This document shows, in pieces, positions 24,722 through 33,202 of a stretch of DNA of 64,000 bases; the first letter of the stretch is position 1; every line of letters starts with the position of its first letter. Position numbers and translations under genes: made by a program. This stretch comes from G965267605 sp965267605 (GTDB lineage: Bacteria; Bacteroidota; Bacteroidia; Flavobacteriales_E; Vicingaceae): contig OZ254088.1 of the NCBI GenBank assembly GCA_965267605.1, positions 2,542,001 to 2,606,000 on the forward strand, in the 5' to 3' direction. The notes under the pieces were generated by a model that searched no databases, was not told the DNA's origin, and saw only the letters and a list, made by a program, of their open reading frames with translations.

Positions 24722-25229
24722 ATTTCTCTTACTTCTTATTCCAGGTATGGTTCTCGGACAAGAGCCTGAGAAGATCGAATACCCGACTGTACATTCAATA
24801 GAACTTGTTGGCGATTCAGGCTATTACTCCAGGATGGCTGGTTGGTACGATGCTGACAAAACCCAGAAAGCATTCGAAATGAACTTTATGGGAAGCAGGC
24901 AATCAGGCGTTACCAGGATCTACCGTGAAGATGGCACGCTGGAGAAGCGGGCGATCTTTGGCAATGGAGTGCTTCATGGTGAGATCACCCACTATGACAG
25001 ACAAGGAAAGATCACGCTCAAAGGGAAGTACAAAGAAGGCATCAAGCATGGTTTCTGGTCTTATAAGTTGGAGGACTGTTACGGGAAGTACAAGAAAGGA
25101 CTCAAAGTGAAGAAATGGAAATGTGGATGCGCAAGTGGTGAATGTAAAGTAACCAAGTACAGAAAGGGACAACCGCTAACGCCTAAAGTAAAAAAGAACC
25201 CGCCTACCAAACAGGCAGGGAAATCTTAG
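24702..25229 (+). CDS. Secreted MORN/YwqK-like repeat protein
   Basis: Protein of 175 residues with a signal peptide (LRFLLLLIPGMVLGQ) and MORN/YwqK-type repeats: SGVTRIYREDGTLEKRAIF, HGEITHYDRQGKITLKGKY and HGFWSYKLEDCYGKYKKG. A Cys-containing patch (CGCASGEC) and a basic Lys-rich tail follow. The ATG lies inside the fbp 3' end (20-base overlap), so it is probably co-transcribed. Role unknown; such repeats are common in Bacteroidota secreted proteins. The 3' end overlaps the S9 peptidase gene by 4 bases. Confidence 0.75.
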   Translation: MHLWKLRFLLLLIPGMVLGQEPEKIEYPTVHSIELVGDSGYYSRMAGWYDADKTQKAFEMNFMGSRQSGVTRIYREDGTLEKRAIFGNGVLHGEITHYDRQGKITLKGKYKEGIKHGFWSYKLEDCYGKYKKGLKVKKWKCGCASGECKVTKYRKGQPLTPKVKKNPPTKQAGKS

Positions 25230-27232
25230 TGAGCCGGGCTGTTCCATTTCTTAAAGCGCTTCTCCTCCCCATACACGTACTTATAATTGCCCACGTTGAA
25301 ATCCCCACTTCTTTCCTCGTACTGACCACCCAATGTTTCGGCAAGAAGTAATTCTGCATGCGCCCAAAAAGAGATCCAACTCTCTGGTTCACGGTAATCA
25401 TGCTTCTCTTCGGGATAGTAGAAATAAGTAATGTCCTTTCCTGCCGCGTGCATTGCACGAGCCATAGTATCTGATTGGAACTGGGGAACACGCTCATCCT
25501 TTGTGCCAGTCGTGAGCAATAAGGGCGCCTTGAAGTCCTTCACATAAGACAACGGTGAATGGCTCTTCAGCATTTTTAGATCAACCGGATCAAATACCTG
25601 CCCAACCATGGTACCCCACAACTGATCTTGCCCGGATCGGAGATTGCCGAAACTCACCAGGTCTGACAATCCATACATGGCTAACCCACATTTAAATCTA
25701 TCAGGTGCCTTCCCCAGGGCATACATGGTTGCATATCCGCCATAAGACCATCCCCACATACCTACCCTATCCTTATTCGTTATCTTCTCATCTACCGCCC
25801 AATCAACAATATCGATCAGGTCGTTGTGCATATTACCTCCAAACTGTTTAACCGACTTGTTCACTACCTCCTTACCCAAACCACTGGTTCCCCTGAACTC
25901 CGCCACGATTACCACATATCCTCGGTTGGCCAGCAATTGATAATTCCGCCAAAAGAAATACGTATTCCATTGAACGATGCCAACCCATGGCCCGCCATGC
26001 ACGTACAACACTGTTGGCATTGGTTTATCCGGAATGCCATCGTTGTTCTTATCAGATCCGGAAGGTAGATAGACATGCACAGGAAACTTCAAGCTATCTC
26101 TTGTAGTAACCACATGTGCTTTTCTGCTCGCTAGTTTCTCTCCCTCCAATGCCGGGTAATCCGTACAAATGAATTTGAGTTTTCTGGACTTCATGTTATA
26201 CACATAGATATTCGATGGCCCTCCCGTAAACTCTCTTACCAGCATCTGAACCCCACCATGTAACCCCTTGTTTGCAACACTGACATCCCCTTTTACCTTT
26301 TCATCCAGGGCTTTTAACGATTGGTTAACGATGTCACTTACTGCTACATATTTCCTTTGCGTTTCCGCATATAGCGATACAACAGAAGTTGGAATTCCGG
26401 TTTCAGAATCGATGGAAGCCCCGAAAGGAAGAATATCAGCTACCTCTGAACTGGCAAGCTCTGTGAGCTTCTCCTTCTTCACATCCAGGCTGTACAGTTT
26501 AGCCTTATCAGAGTCAACATTAGACGTGAGGTAGACAATCTTACCATCTGCACCCACGGAGATGATCTTTGTAAATCCACCAAGGAACATATCCATACCA
26601 AAGGAAGAGCCATGTACCGCCTTCCATCCTTTCTTTTCACCATGGTAGGTCAGAATATTGGTTCCTCCCTGCCCGTTTGGCTCACTGCTCGCCACCAGAT
26701 TTCCCTTCGCATCATACCAACACTTAGCATGCGGCTGCGGCTTGTGCATCAGTTTCCACTTTCGTTCCAGCAGCTCGTAGCGATAGATTCCCGATTCTTC
26801 GGACTTCTCCGCAGTGATGCTCACCATGAACTTTCCAGTTAACCACAATGGTGTTGATACCATCTTGACCGATTCGGCTTTAACAGGAAGCTCTATCTCA
26901 GAAATTACCTTCTGCTTAGCACTAAGCATGCTGGACTTCACCCAGTGCAATTTCTTACCCGAGGTAAAAAACAGTCCGTTGGTTATCAGCTCCCACGAGG
27001 TGACTTTCTCTTTGGGTTGTATCTCATACTGCTTAGCAGGTTCGCTAATAACACGGTAATAGAAGCTGTTGTCTTTAGCACTTCGATATACTACCCATCG
27101 AAACAGATCATCCGTTCGATGATCAGAATACTCAATTCCCTTGAAGAATCTTGTACGCCTAATCAGCGCATTATCCTGAGCAACGGACACGATGCTTAAC
27201 AGGAAGCTAACTATTACTACGGCTTGTTTCAT
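25226..27232 (-). CDS. Prolyl oligopeptidase-family (S9) peptidase
   Basis: Serine peptidase of the S9 family, 668 residues, with a signal peptide (MKQAVVIVSFLLSIVSVAQ) so it acts in the periplasm or outside. Residues ~40-380 are a beta-propeller-like region; the C-terminal ~260 residues are the alpha/beta hydrolase. The catalytic Ser is in GWSYGGYATMYAL (near 497), the Asp in TGTKDERVP (near 578) and the His in YPEEKHDYRE (near 608). Likely cleaves short peptides, often after proline or as a dipeptidyl/acyl peptidase; the exact specificity is not visible. A possible promoter is CTTG-N19-TAACTTAG just before the ATG (27238-27245 for the -7 box). Confidence 0.92.
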   Translation of the reverse strand: MKQAVVIVSFLLSIVSVAQDNALIRRTRFFKGIEYSDHRTDDLFRWVVYRSAKDNSFYYRVISEPAKQYEIQPKEKVTSWELITNGLFFTSGKKLHWVKSSMLSAKQKVISEIELPVKAESVKMVSTPLWLTGKFMVSITAEKSEESGIYRYELLERKWKLMHKPQPHAKCWYDAKGNLVASSEPNGQGGTNILTYHGEKKGWKAVHGSSFGMDMFLGGFTKIISVGADGKIVYLTSNVDSDKAKLYSLDVKKEKLTELASSEVADILPFGASIDSETGIPTSVVSLYAETQRKYVAVSDIVNQSLKALDEKVKGDVSVANKGLHGGVQMLVREFTGGPSNIYVYNMKSRKLKFICTDYPALEGEKLASRKAHVVTTRDSLKFPVHVYLPSGSDKNNDGIPDKPMPTVLYVHGGPWVGIVQWNTYFFWRNYQLLANRGYVVIVAEFRGTSGLGKEVVNKSVKQFGGNMHNDLIDIVDWAVDEKITNKDRVGMWGWSYGGYATMYALGKAPDRFKCGLAMYGLSDLVSFGNLRSGQDQLWGTMVGQVFDPVDLKMLKSHSPLSYVKDFKAPLLLTTGTKDERVPQFQSDTMARAMHAAGKDITYFYYPEEKHDYREPESWISFWAHAELLLAETLGGQYEERSGDFNVGNYKYVYGEEKRFKKWNSPAH

Positions 27233-27293
27233 TGCAACTAAGTTACCCTACCGCAAGAACTGTGCAAGAGTTATATGATGAGTGGTAAAACAA

Positions 27294-27330
27294 CAATGCC
27301 ACGGTTCGGTGGGTCGAACCAGTGGCATTG
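27294..27330 (-). repeat. Long hairpin upstream of the S9 peptidase gene
   Basis: An outer 9-bp stem (27294-27302 with 27322-27330) and an inner 6-bp stem (27303-27308 with 27315-27320), with one bulged base and a 6-base loop. On the minus strand it is followed by TTGTTTTACC, weakly terminator-like. Confidence 0.65.
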
Positions 27331-27336
27331 AAATTC

Positions 27337-27351
27337 GGTTGTATTACAACC
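27337..27351. repeat. 15-base palindrome GGTTGTA-T-TACAACC
   Basis: Perfect 7-base arms around one central base, six bases from the long hairpin. Could be an operator half of the same structured region. Confidence 0.4.
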
Positions 27352-27447
27352 TTGACCTGTTCTTAAACTCTACTTCTCTGAAAATTACTCTACTGTATTG
27401 TACGTCTGGTGCAGGTTAAGTTGCAACGAGTTCAGCATCGGTTCAGG

Positions 27448-27484
27448 AATAAAAGGAAAGGCCACCCCGCACTCAGGGGTGGCC
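27448..27484 (-). terminator. Terminator after the unknown secreted protein gene
   Basis: Perfect 9-bp stem GGCCACCCC/GGGGTGGCC (27460-27468 with 27476-27484), 7-base loop, followed on the minus strand by TTTCCTTTTATT. Confidence 0.75.
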
Positions 27485-27517
27485 ACTACTAAACCTAACG
27501 TGGGTAAACTATGGGGT

Positions 27518-29257
27518 TTAGATTCCTAAAGCCGCTTTAAGGTCTTTTGGTGTCTTGATACTCGCGGTAACCTCTTTCATTTTGAAGGTTACTTTCTGAT
27601 CAACACCATCACCTACAGCCTGTTTAAATTCTTTGGGATTGATCATGAATACGCGCTTGTCTTTCGTAAAAAGAAGAAACGCGTTCTTACCATCAGGGTT
27701 GCACTGAACCACATCCGGATGAAAGCTAAAAGCACCATTGTAATTCAGATCAATCACATTAGCGACATGTGCCTTCTTGATCTCTTCACCCTTCTCATCT
27801 ACATATTTTGGAACAAGCGCCAGGACCTTACCCAACCTGTAGATCTGATCGCAGTTGTATACACCGAAATCTTTGCAGTTCAATCCTTTGACCAATTTGG
27901 GATACGTATGTCCGGCATCTGCTCCCGCTGCTAACAACGTAGCCCTGGTACCTTCGCGGGCCACAGGCTTCTGATTTATGGCTTCCGGAATAAATCTTGG
28001 TTGCTCAAATCTACTTCCCGGCTTCACCCAGAGGCCATTCCGGTATGTACGGAACGAAAAGCCATCCCAATGCGCATTTGGTCTGTGCGCTCCTGTGATC
28101 ATTTTGCGAAAAACGCGGTCGCATTTCTCCTTTACCTTCACGCACTGCGTTGCTGGGTCTTCGGAAATCACAAGACTGTCCACCATCTTCAAGTCTCCCT
28201 TCTTGATGAACTGGTAAACCTTCCATGCAGGGTTGTTTAACTTAAGATGGCACTTATCCTCTCCAATGGGTCTGCAGTCCGTTCTCCAAACCCAGAACCC
28301 CATTTTGTTGTTGTCGGTTACCTTGATGAATTTCCATCGGGTTAGTCTTTTGCGTTGTCCTCCTCTCACCGCCAATTCATTAGGCCGATCATTTCCATTC
28401 TTCCGTTTAAAATTCACCTTGTTTAACTCATCCCAAGAACCATCTTCATCCTTCATCTGATAGAACGCCACCCCATCGTCTGGTGCTGTAGCATCAAAGT
28501 CTACCGTAATAGGCTTTTGCAGTTTGAGTTCCTTACCGTTTTGCATTGCGCGAAGCTCGAACATCCCATTGGAGCTGAAATTGTAATCGCCATCCACGCC
28601 ATTGTATGTCATAGGAATACCTGATAAGGCAATGTCTGCCTGGTTTCGGAATTCTCTGTACTTCAGTTCATATGACCCTTCTACCGGTGATCCATCTGCG
28701 TTCACCACCGCATACGCGGGAACACTGATCTTACTTCCATTCGCTCCCTGAATGGTTTGGCCAGCACTGTTATCTATCTTGAATACATCAAAGGGAACTG
28801 TCAGACCCATCAGGTGCTTCATCACCTTTCGGTAGTCTATACCATCACGGAAGTACACCGCGAAGCCATGAAAAAATCCTTTAGCTTCTTCTGCACTTGT
28901 TGCACCCGTTTGCTCTACAACCTGCCATGTTGGATCGTAATCCTGCACAGAGGGATAGGTTGCCAGAAGATTGTCAACACGTTTCTTGTTCAACGCGTCT
29001 TGATCAAAGTCTTCTGCCTCCTTATAGGAAGTATAAACCAGGTCAATATGTGTAACTGATTTTCCAAAGAGCTTTGATCTAATGTCTGCCTCATTCACCA
29101 TAGAATTGTTAAATCCCGTTGGGATCAGCAGGCATTGGCCTTTCTTTGTTTGATACTTGGTGACCCGATCTTTTCCCTTCAAAACTGGAGGTGGGTCAGC
29201 AATAAGTTGAATATTCCAGAGTAGCAGCGTCAGTAGTGTAATGATCGTTCTGTTCAT
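27518..29257 (-). CDS. Secreted protein of unknown function
   Basis: Protein of 579 residues with a signal peptide (MNRTIITLLTLLLWNIQLIADPPP). I do not recognise a characterised family. Residues ~160-300 look like beta-sandwich domains: PFDVFKIDNSAGQTIQGANG, ISVPAYAVVNADGSPVEGSY and GMFELRAMQNGKELKL, similar in style to large Bacteroidota envelope proteins with carboxypeptidase-like folds. Later parts have Cys pairs (TDCRPIGEDKCHLKL; ATQCVKVKEKCDRV) and a repeat-like VYNCDQIYRLGKVLALVPKY. A 9-bp terminator follows, so it is monocistronic. Divergent from mfd. Confidence 0.75.
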   Translation of the reverse strand: MNRTIITLLTLLLWNIQLIADPPPVLKGKDRVTKYQTKKGQCLLIPTGFNNSMVNEADIRSKLFGKSVTHIDLVYTSYKEAEDFDQDALNKKRVDNLLATYPSVQDYDPTWQVVEQTGATSAEEAKGFFHGFAVYFRDGIDYRKVMKHLMGLTVPFDVFKIDNSAGQTIQGANGSKISVPAYAVVNADGSPVEGSYELKYREFRNQADIALSGIPMTYNGVDGDYNFSSNGMFELRAMQNGKELKLQKPITVDFDATAPDDGVAFYQMKDEDGSWDELNKVNFKRKNGNDRPNELAVRGGQRKRLTRWKFIKVTDNNKMGFWVWRTDCRPIGEDKCHLKLNNPAWKVYQFIKKGDLKMVDSLVISEDPATQCVKVKEKCDRVFRKMITGAHRPNAHWDGFSFRTYRNGLWVKPGSRFEQPRFIPEAINQKPVAREGTRATLLAAGADAGHTYPKLVKGLNCKDFGVYNCDQIYRLGKVLALVPKYVDEKGEEIKKAHVANVIDLNYNGAFSFHPDVVQCNPDGKNAFLLFTKDKRVFMINPKEFKQAVGDGVDQKVTFKMKEVTASIKTPKDLKAALGI

Positions 29258-29291
29258 CTCTTTTAGTTTTTACACGTTACGCTCTGTTATA

Positions 29292-29319
29292 TGTAACACG
29301 AATTGTTGAATTCGTTACA
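29292..29319. repeat. Imperfect palindrome overlapping the mfd -7 box
   Basis: TGTAA-CA-CGAATT (29292-29304) pairs with AATTCGTTACA (29309-29319) around GTTG, with only a 2-base bulge. It overlaps TACATTTG of the mfd promoter and lies between divergent genes, so it could be an operator for either. Confidence 0.5.
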
Positions 29320-29323
29320 TTTG
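29316..29323 (+). promoter_or_regulatory. -7 element of mfd promoter, 6 bases from the start codon
   Basis: TACATTTG matches TAnnTTTG exactly and is followed by CGCCCC then ATG at 29330. It argues for that ATG rather than the upstream TTG at 29303, and for a leaderless or nearly leaderless mRNA. Confidence 0.65.
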
Positions 29324-29329
29324 CGCCCC

Positions 29330-32300
29330 ATGCTTGATGCGGTAACGCAGGCATACCAACGCTCTGAGCGCGTTGACACCATTCTTCAAAAACTTGAAGA
29401 AGAGGGTAAGCTATGTCTAAAAGGTTTATCCGGCTCCCTTCCCTCCTTGTATGCTTTGGCTGTTTTCTCAAAGACTGAGCGAACCATTTTGCTGGTGGTT
29501 GACGATAAGGAAGAGGCAGCTTATACGGTCAATGATTTGGAGAATTTCATTGACAAAGAGCAACTCGTTTACTTTCCGAATACTGGTAGGAGACCTTATG
29601 ACATTGAGGAGGTTGATAATGCCAACGTACTACTGCGTACGGATGCCATCAAGAAACTTGGAGATCGAAAACCCCGCATCATTGTCTGTTATCCGTCATC
29701 GCTATCCGAACAGGTAGTAAGTACAAAGACACTTGTTTCAAAATCGGTTACGGTCAGAAAGGGGGATCAACTCGACCTGGATTTTATAAACGAGTCTTTA
29801 TATGAGCTGGATTTCGAGCGAGTGGATTTCGTAACCGGTCCTGGACAGTTTGCTATCAGAGGAGGGATCATTGATGTTTTCTCGTTTGGTTCAGAAGATC
29901 CTATTAGAATAGACCTTTTCGGAGATGAGGTGGAAGGAATCAAGGTCTTTGATGCTGGTACGCAGCTCAGCAAGAAGTCGCTGGAAGAAGTGGTGATTGT
30001 CCCCAACCTTAGCCAGGATTTCTCCATCCAGGACAGAACTTCTCTGATCAACTTCCTGGGAAGCGATCTGATCTGCATGTTCAGGAATGTGAAGCTTTCG
30101 CTGGATGTACTCAAAAACCTTTACGAGAAGGCTGAAGAAGCGAAAGTGAGTAAACCTGACGAGGTGAGGTTCTCAGAACCAGACAAGTTGTTCGTAAGTG
30201 ATGTTCAACATCAGTTGGACTTGCAAGACCGAAAGGTAATCGAGTACGGACCTGAGAATTTCTTCGATGCAAGGGAGATTGAATTGAGAAGCACACCTCA
30301 ACCTTCCTTCAACAAGAACTTTGAATTACTAAACAATAATCTGGCGCAACTGCACACAAAGGGTATTCGCACCTGGCTTTGTTCTGACAATGAAAAACAG
30401 CTTGATCGCCTTAGTACGATTCTGGAGGACATTGGAAATCACACCCCATTCAATACAACGCAAATAAATATCCATGATGGTTTTATAGACCATGATCATG
30501 GTATTGCCATCCTAACGGATCACCAGATTTTCAATCGGTACCATCGTTTCAAATTGCGCGATTCTGTCAAGAAAGCGCATCAGGCGATGACCTTAAAGGA
30601 GTTGAACAAACTTCAGAAAGGAGACTTCGTGGTACACATCGACCATGGTGTTGGAGAGTTCAGCGGACTCCAGAAATTAGACGTACAAGGAAAACAACAG
30701 GAAGCCATTCGGTTAACCTATAAAAATGGCGACATCCTTTACGTAAGTATATACTCACTGCACAAGATCAGTAGGTATACAGGAAAGGAAGGTACTGCGC
30801 CCTCCCTCGACAAGCTGGGAGGTAAAGCATGGCAAAAGGCGAAGCAGAAAACAAAATCTAGTGTCAAGAAGATCGCCTTTGACCTGATCAAACTGTATGC
30901 TGAACGCAAAGCAAAAAAGGGATTTGCTTTTAGTCCGGATAACTACCTTCAACACGAACTAGAGGCTTCATTCCTTTACGAGGATACCCCCGACCAATAC
31001 AAGGCCACTGTTGCCGTGAAGAAAGACATGGAAGCTGAAGCGCCCATGGATAGATTGATCTGCGGAGATGTTGGTTTCGGTAAAACTGAAATTGCCATTC
31101 GAGCTGCCTTCAAAGCAGTGTGCGACAGTAAGCAAGTGGTTATCCTGGCCCCCACTACCATCCTAACACTTCAACATTACCATACTTTCAAAAAGCGAAT
31201 GGAGGGGATGCCGTGTACGGTTGATTACATCAATCGCTTCAAATCTAGAAAGCAGCAAACCGAAACACTGAAGAAACTCGAAGCAGGAGAAATAGACATC
31301 ATCATTGGGACACACCGATTGGTTGGTAAGGATATCAAGTTCAAAGATTTGGGATTGCTGATCATTGATGAGGAACAGAAGTTTGGCGTTTCTGTCAAAG
31401 ACAAGCTTAAGACCCTTAAGGTGAACATGGACACGCTCACTTTGACGGCAACTCCAATACCACGCACACTGCAGTTCTCAATGATGGGTGCAAGAGACCT
31501 TTCCGTAATCAACACTCCTCCACCCAACCGGCAACCTGTGGAGACAGAACTGAAGACCTTTCATGAGGTAACGATTCGAGATGCAATTATGTATGAGGTG
31601 GAGCGCGGTGGACAGGTGTTCTTTGTACATAACCGTGTTCAGAATATTGAAGAGGTGGCCGGCATGATACAACGCTTATGTCCAGACGTTCGTGTTCTGA
31701 TTGCGCATGGTCAAATGAAGGGAGAGGATCTTGAGGCAAGGATGATCGACTTCATTGAAGGCAGGTATGACGTGCTGGTTTCCACAACCATCATTGAATC
31801 TGGTCTCGATATTCCCAATGCCAATACCATCATTATTAACCAAGCACATATGTTCGGGTTGAGTGATCTGCATCAAATGAGAGGAAGGGTTGGCCGTTCG
31901 AACAAGAAGGCCTTCTGCTATCTATTGGCACCGCCAATGTCTACACTTACCCCAGAAGCAAGAAAACGCTTGAATGCAATAGAACAATTCTCAGATCTGG
32001 GCAGTGGTTTCCAGATTGCCATGAGGGACCTGGACATCAGGGGTGCTGGTAACCTGTTGGGTGGGGAGCAGAGTGGCTTTATCTCGGAGATAGGATTTGA
32101 CACTTACCAGAAAATTCTCAACGAAGCCATTCAGGAACTAAAGGAAAATGAGTTCAAGGATTTATATGCAGAGGAAATGGCAACAACGGATGTATATGTC
32201 AATGAAACTGCCATAGAAACCGATCTTGAGGTGATGATTCCGGATAGCTATATGTCTAATATAGCCGAGCGACTTGGATTCTATAAAGATCTGGATGCAG

Positions 32301-32710
32301 CAGAGAGTGAAAAGGAATTGGAGCAATTGGAATATACCATGGTAGATCGCTTCGGTCCGGTACCCCAATCTACCCAGGAATTATTCAACCTGATCCGACT
32401 ACGATGGATGGCTAAGGACATGAACTTTGAAAAGGTAATGCTGAAGAACAGGAAGCTTTTCTGCTACTTCGTTTCGAAACCTAATTCCCCTTACTATCAA
32501 ACCGCACAGTTCACCACAGTGCTGGCATATATTCAAGCCCATCCAAATCAAGTAAGATTGAGAGAAAAGAATGACAAGCTCTCACTCGCATTCGACAACA
32601 TTCGAAGTATTGAACAAGCGGTTGCAGTGCTACAACCTATTTTCAATTCGCTTCGGAAGGCAGACGAAACTGTTCAGGATTCTGCACCATCACCTCCTTC
32701 TCAGCCTTAG
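29330..32710 (+). CDS. mfd: Transcription-repair coupling factor
   Basis: Mfd removes RNA polymerase stalled at DNA lesions and recruits UvrA. The ATG at 29330 (1126 residues) is chosen over a TTG at 29303 because a -7 promoter box lies between them. Domains in order: UvrB-homology N-terminus (RGGIIDVFSF near residue 180), the RNA-polymerase-interacting CarD-like domain (KGDFVVHIDHGVGEFSGL near 430), superfamily 2 helicase with Walker A GDVGFGKTE near 577 and DEEQ near 677, then FFVHNRVQNIEEV, the RGRVGRS motif VI and the C-terminal TRCF domain. Full length for the family; the last ~15 residues are Pro/Ser-rich. Confidence 0.97.
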   Translation: MLDAVTQAYQRSERVDTILQKLEEEGKLCLKGLSGSLPSLYALAVFSKTERTILLVVDDKEEAAYTVNDLENFIDKEQLVYFPNTGRRPYDIEEVDNANVLLRTDAIKKLGDRKPRIIVCYPSSLSEQVVSTKTLVSKSVTVRKGDQLDLDFINESLYELDFERVDFVTGPGQFAIRGGIIDVFSFGSEDPIRIDLFGDEVEGIKVFDAGTQLSKKSLEEVVIVPNLSQDFSIQDRTSLINFLGSDLICMFRNVKLSLDVLKNLYEKAEEAKVSKPDEVRFSEPDKLFVSDVQHQLDLQDRKVIEYGPENFFDAREIELRSTPQPSFNKNFELLNNNLAQLHTKGIRTWLCSDNEKQLDRLSTILEDIGNHTPFNTTQINIHDGFIDHDHGIAILTDHQIFNRYHRFKLRDSVKKAHQAMTLKELNKLQKGDFVVHIDHGVGEFSGLQKLDVQGKQQEAIRLTYKNGDILYVSIYSLHKISRYTGKEGTAPSLDKLGGKAWQKAKQKTKSSVKKIAFDLIKLYAERKAKKGFAFSPDNYLQHELEASFLYEDTPDQYKATVAVKKDMEAEAPMDRLICGDVGFGKTEIAIRAAFKAVCDSKQVVILAPTTILTLQHYHTFKKRMEGMPCTVDYINRFKSRKQQTETLKKLEAGEIDIIIGTHRLVGKDIKFKDLGLLIIDEEQKFGVSVKDKLKTLKVNMDTLTLTATPIPRTLQFSMMGARDLSVINTPPPNRQPVETELKTFHEVTIRDAIMYEVERGGQVFFVHNRVQNIEEVAGMIQRLCPDVRVLIAHGQMKGEDLEARMIDFIEGRYDVLVSTTIIESGLDIPNANTIIINQAHMFGLSDLHQMRGRVGRSNKKAFCYLLAPPMSTLTPEARKRLNAIEQFSDLGSGFQIAMRDLDIRGAGNLLGGEQSGFISEIGFDTYQKILNEAIQELKENEFKDLYAEEMATTDVYVNETAIETDLEVMIPDSYMSNIAERLGFYKDLDAAESEKELEQLEYTMVDRFGPVPQSTQELFNLIRLRWMAKDMNFEKVMLKNRKLFCYFVSKPNSPYYQTAQFTTVLAYIQAHPNQVRLREKNDKLSLAFDNIRSIEQAVAVLQPIFNSLRKADETVQDSAPSPPSQP

Positions 32711-32822
32711 GGGCGGTGGCCACCTTCATAGGGCGGTCCTGCTCCTGAACCAACAAGAAGGGCTCATCCCTTAAGGATAAGTTACGCTGCCATATTTCCA
32801 CTATAACCGCAATCATCTACGT

Positions 32823-33029
32823 CTAGGGGTTTTCAAAAAACTTTCCAAGTGGGGTGTTTAAACCCTGGGCAATCGCAATGATCGTATCCAAACCTGGATT
32901 CACCTCACCACGCTCAATCCTACCAATCTGACTAGGTGCTTTCCCAATCGCATACGCCAGACTTTCCTGAGTAAGGCCAGCCATAAGCCTATACTTTCGA
33001 ACATTCTTCCCGAAGATCCCGCGATCCAT
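32823..33029 (-). CDS. Small XRE-family helix-turn-helix regulator
   Basis: DNA-binding protein of 68 residues that is a single XRE/Cro HTH: FGKNVRKYRLMAGLTQESLAYAIGK..SQIGRIERGEVNPGLDTIIAIAQ. No sensor or dimerisation domain is attached. The ATG at 33029 is preferred to the TTG frame start at 33038. Stands alone, divergent from the lipoprotein at 33203 with 173 bases between, which contain an AT-rich palindrome. Resembles small regulators of plasmid or toxin-antitoxin type, but no partner toxin is seen nearby. Confidence 0.85.
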   Translation of the reverse strand: MDRGIFGKNVRKYRLMAGLTQESLAYAIGKAPSQIGRIERGEVNPGLDTIIAIAQGLNTPLGKFFENP

Positions 33030-33126
33030 AATTAGCAAATCACACGATTAAGAAGACGGAAGACAAGAGCAGATTTGCGCTTTTTGTCATTTTTTATTCG
33101 CATATGTGTTTGATAACTAGCTTTTT

Positions 33127-33143
33127 ATATATATGTTATATAT
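33127..33143. repeat. AT-rich palindrome between the XRE and lipoprotein genes
   Basis: Perfect ATATATA-tgt-TATATAT between divergent genes. Could be an XRE operator, but AT-repeat sequence makes chance plausible. Confidence 0.3.
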
Positions 33144-33202
33144 GAAATGGTTGTTTACCCTGCCGGTGAGCAATAATTCAATAACTACCCGGTTTTACCC
33201 CT

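Larger units (their letters stand above)
27233..27517. other. Structured intergenic region with three hairpins
   Basis: No coding frame that I can support. On the minus strand it reads, in order: a 9-bp GC-rich hairpin with a T-rich tail (terminator of the unknown secreted protein gene), a 7-bp palindrome and a long 15-bp hairpin before the S9 peptidase promoter. It could hold a small RNA or only two terminators. Confidence 0.5.

Noticed and set aside
29303..29329. TTG start for mfd
   Set aside because: A TAnnTTTG promoter box lies between it and the ATG at 29330, so those codons are not expected in the message.
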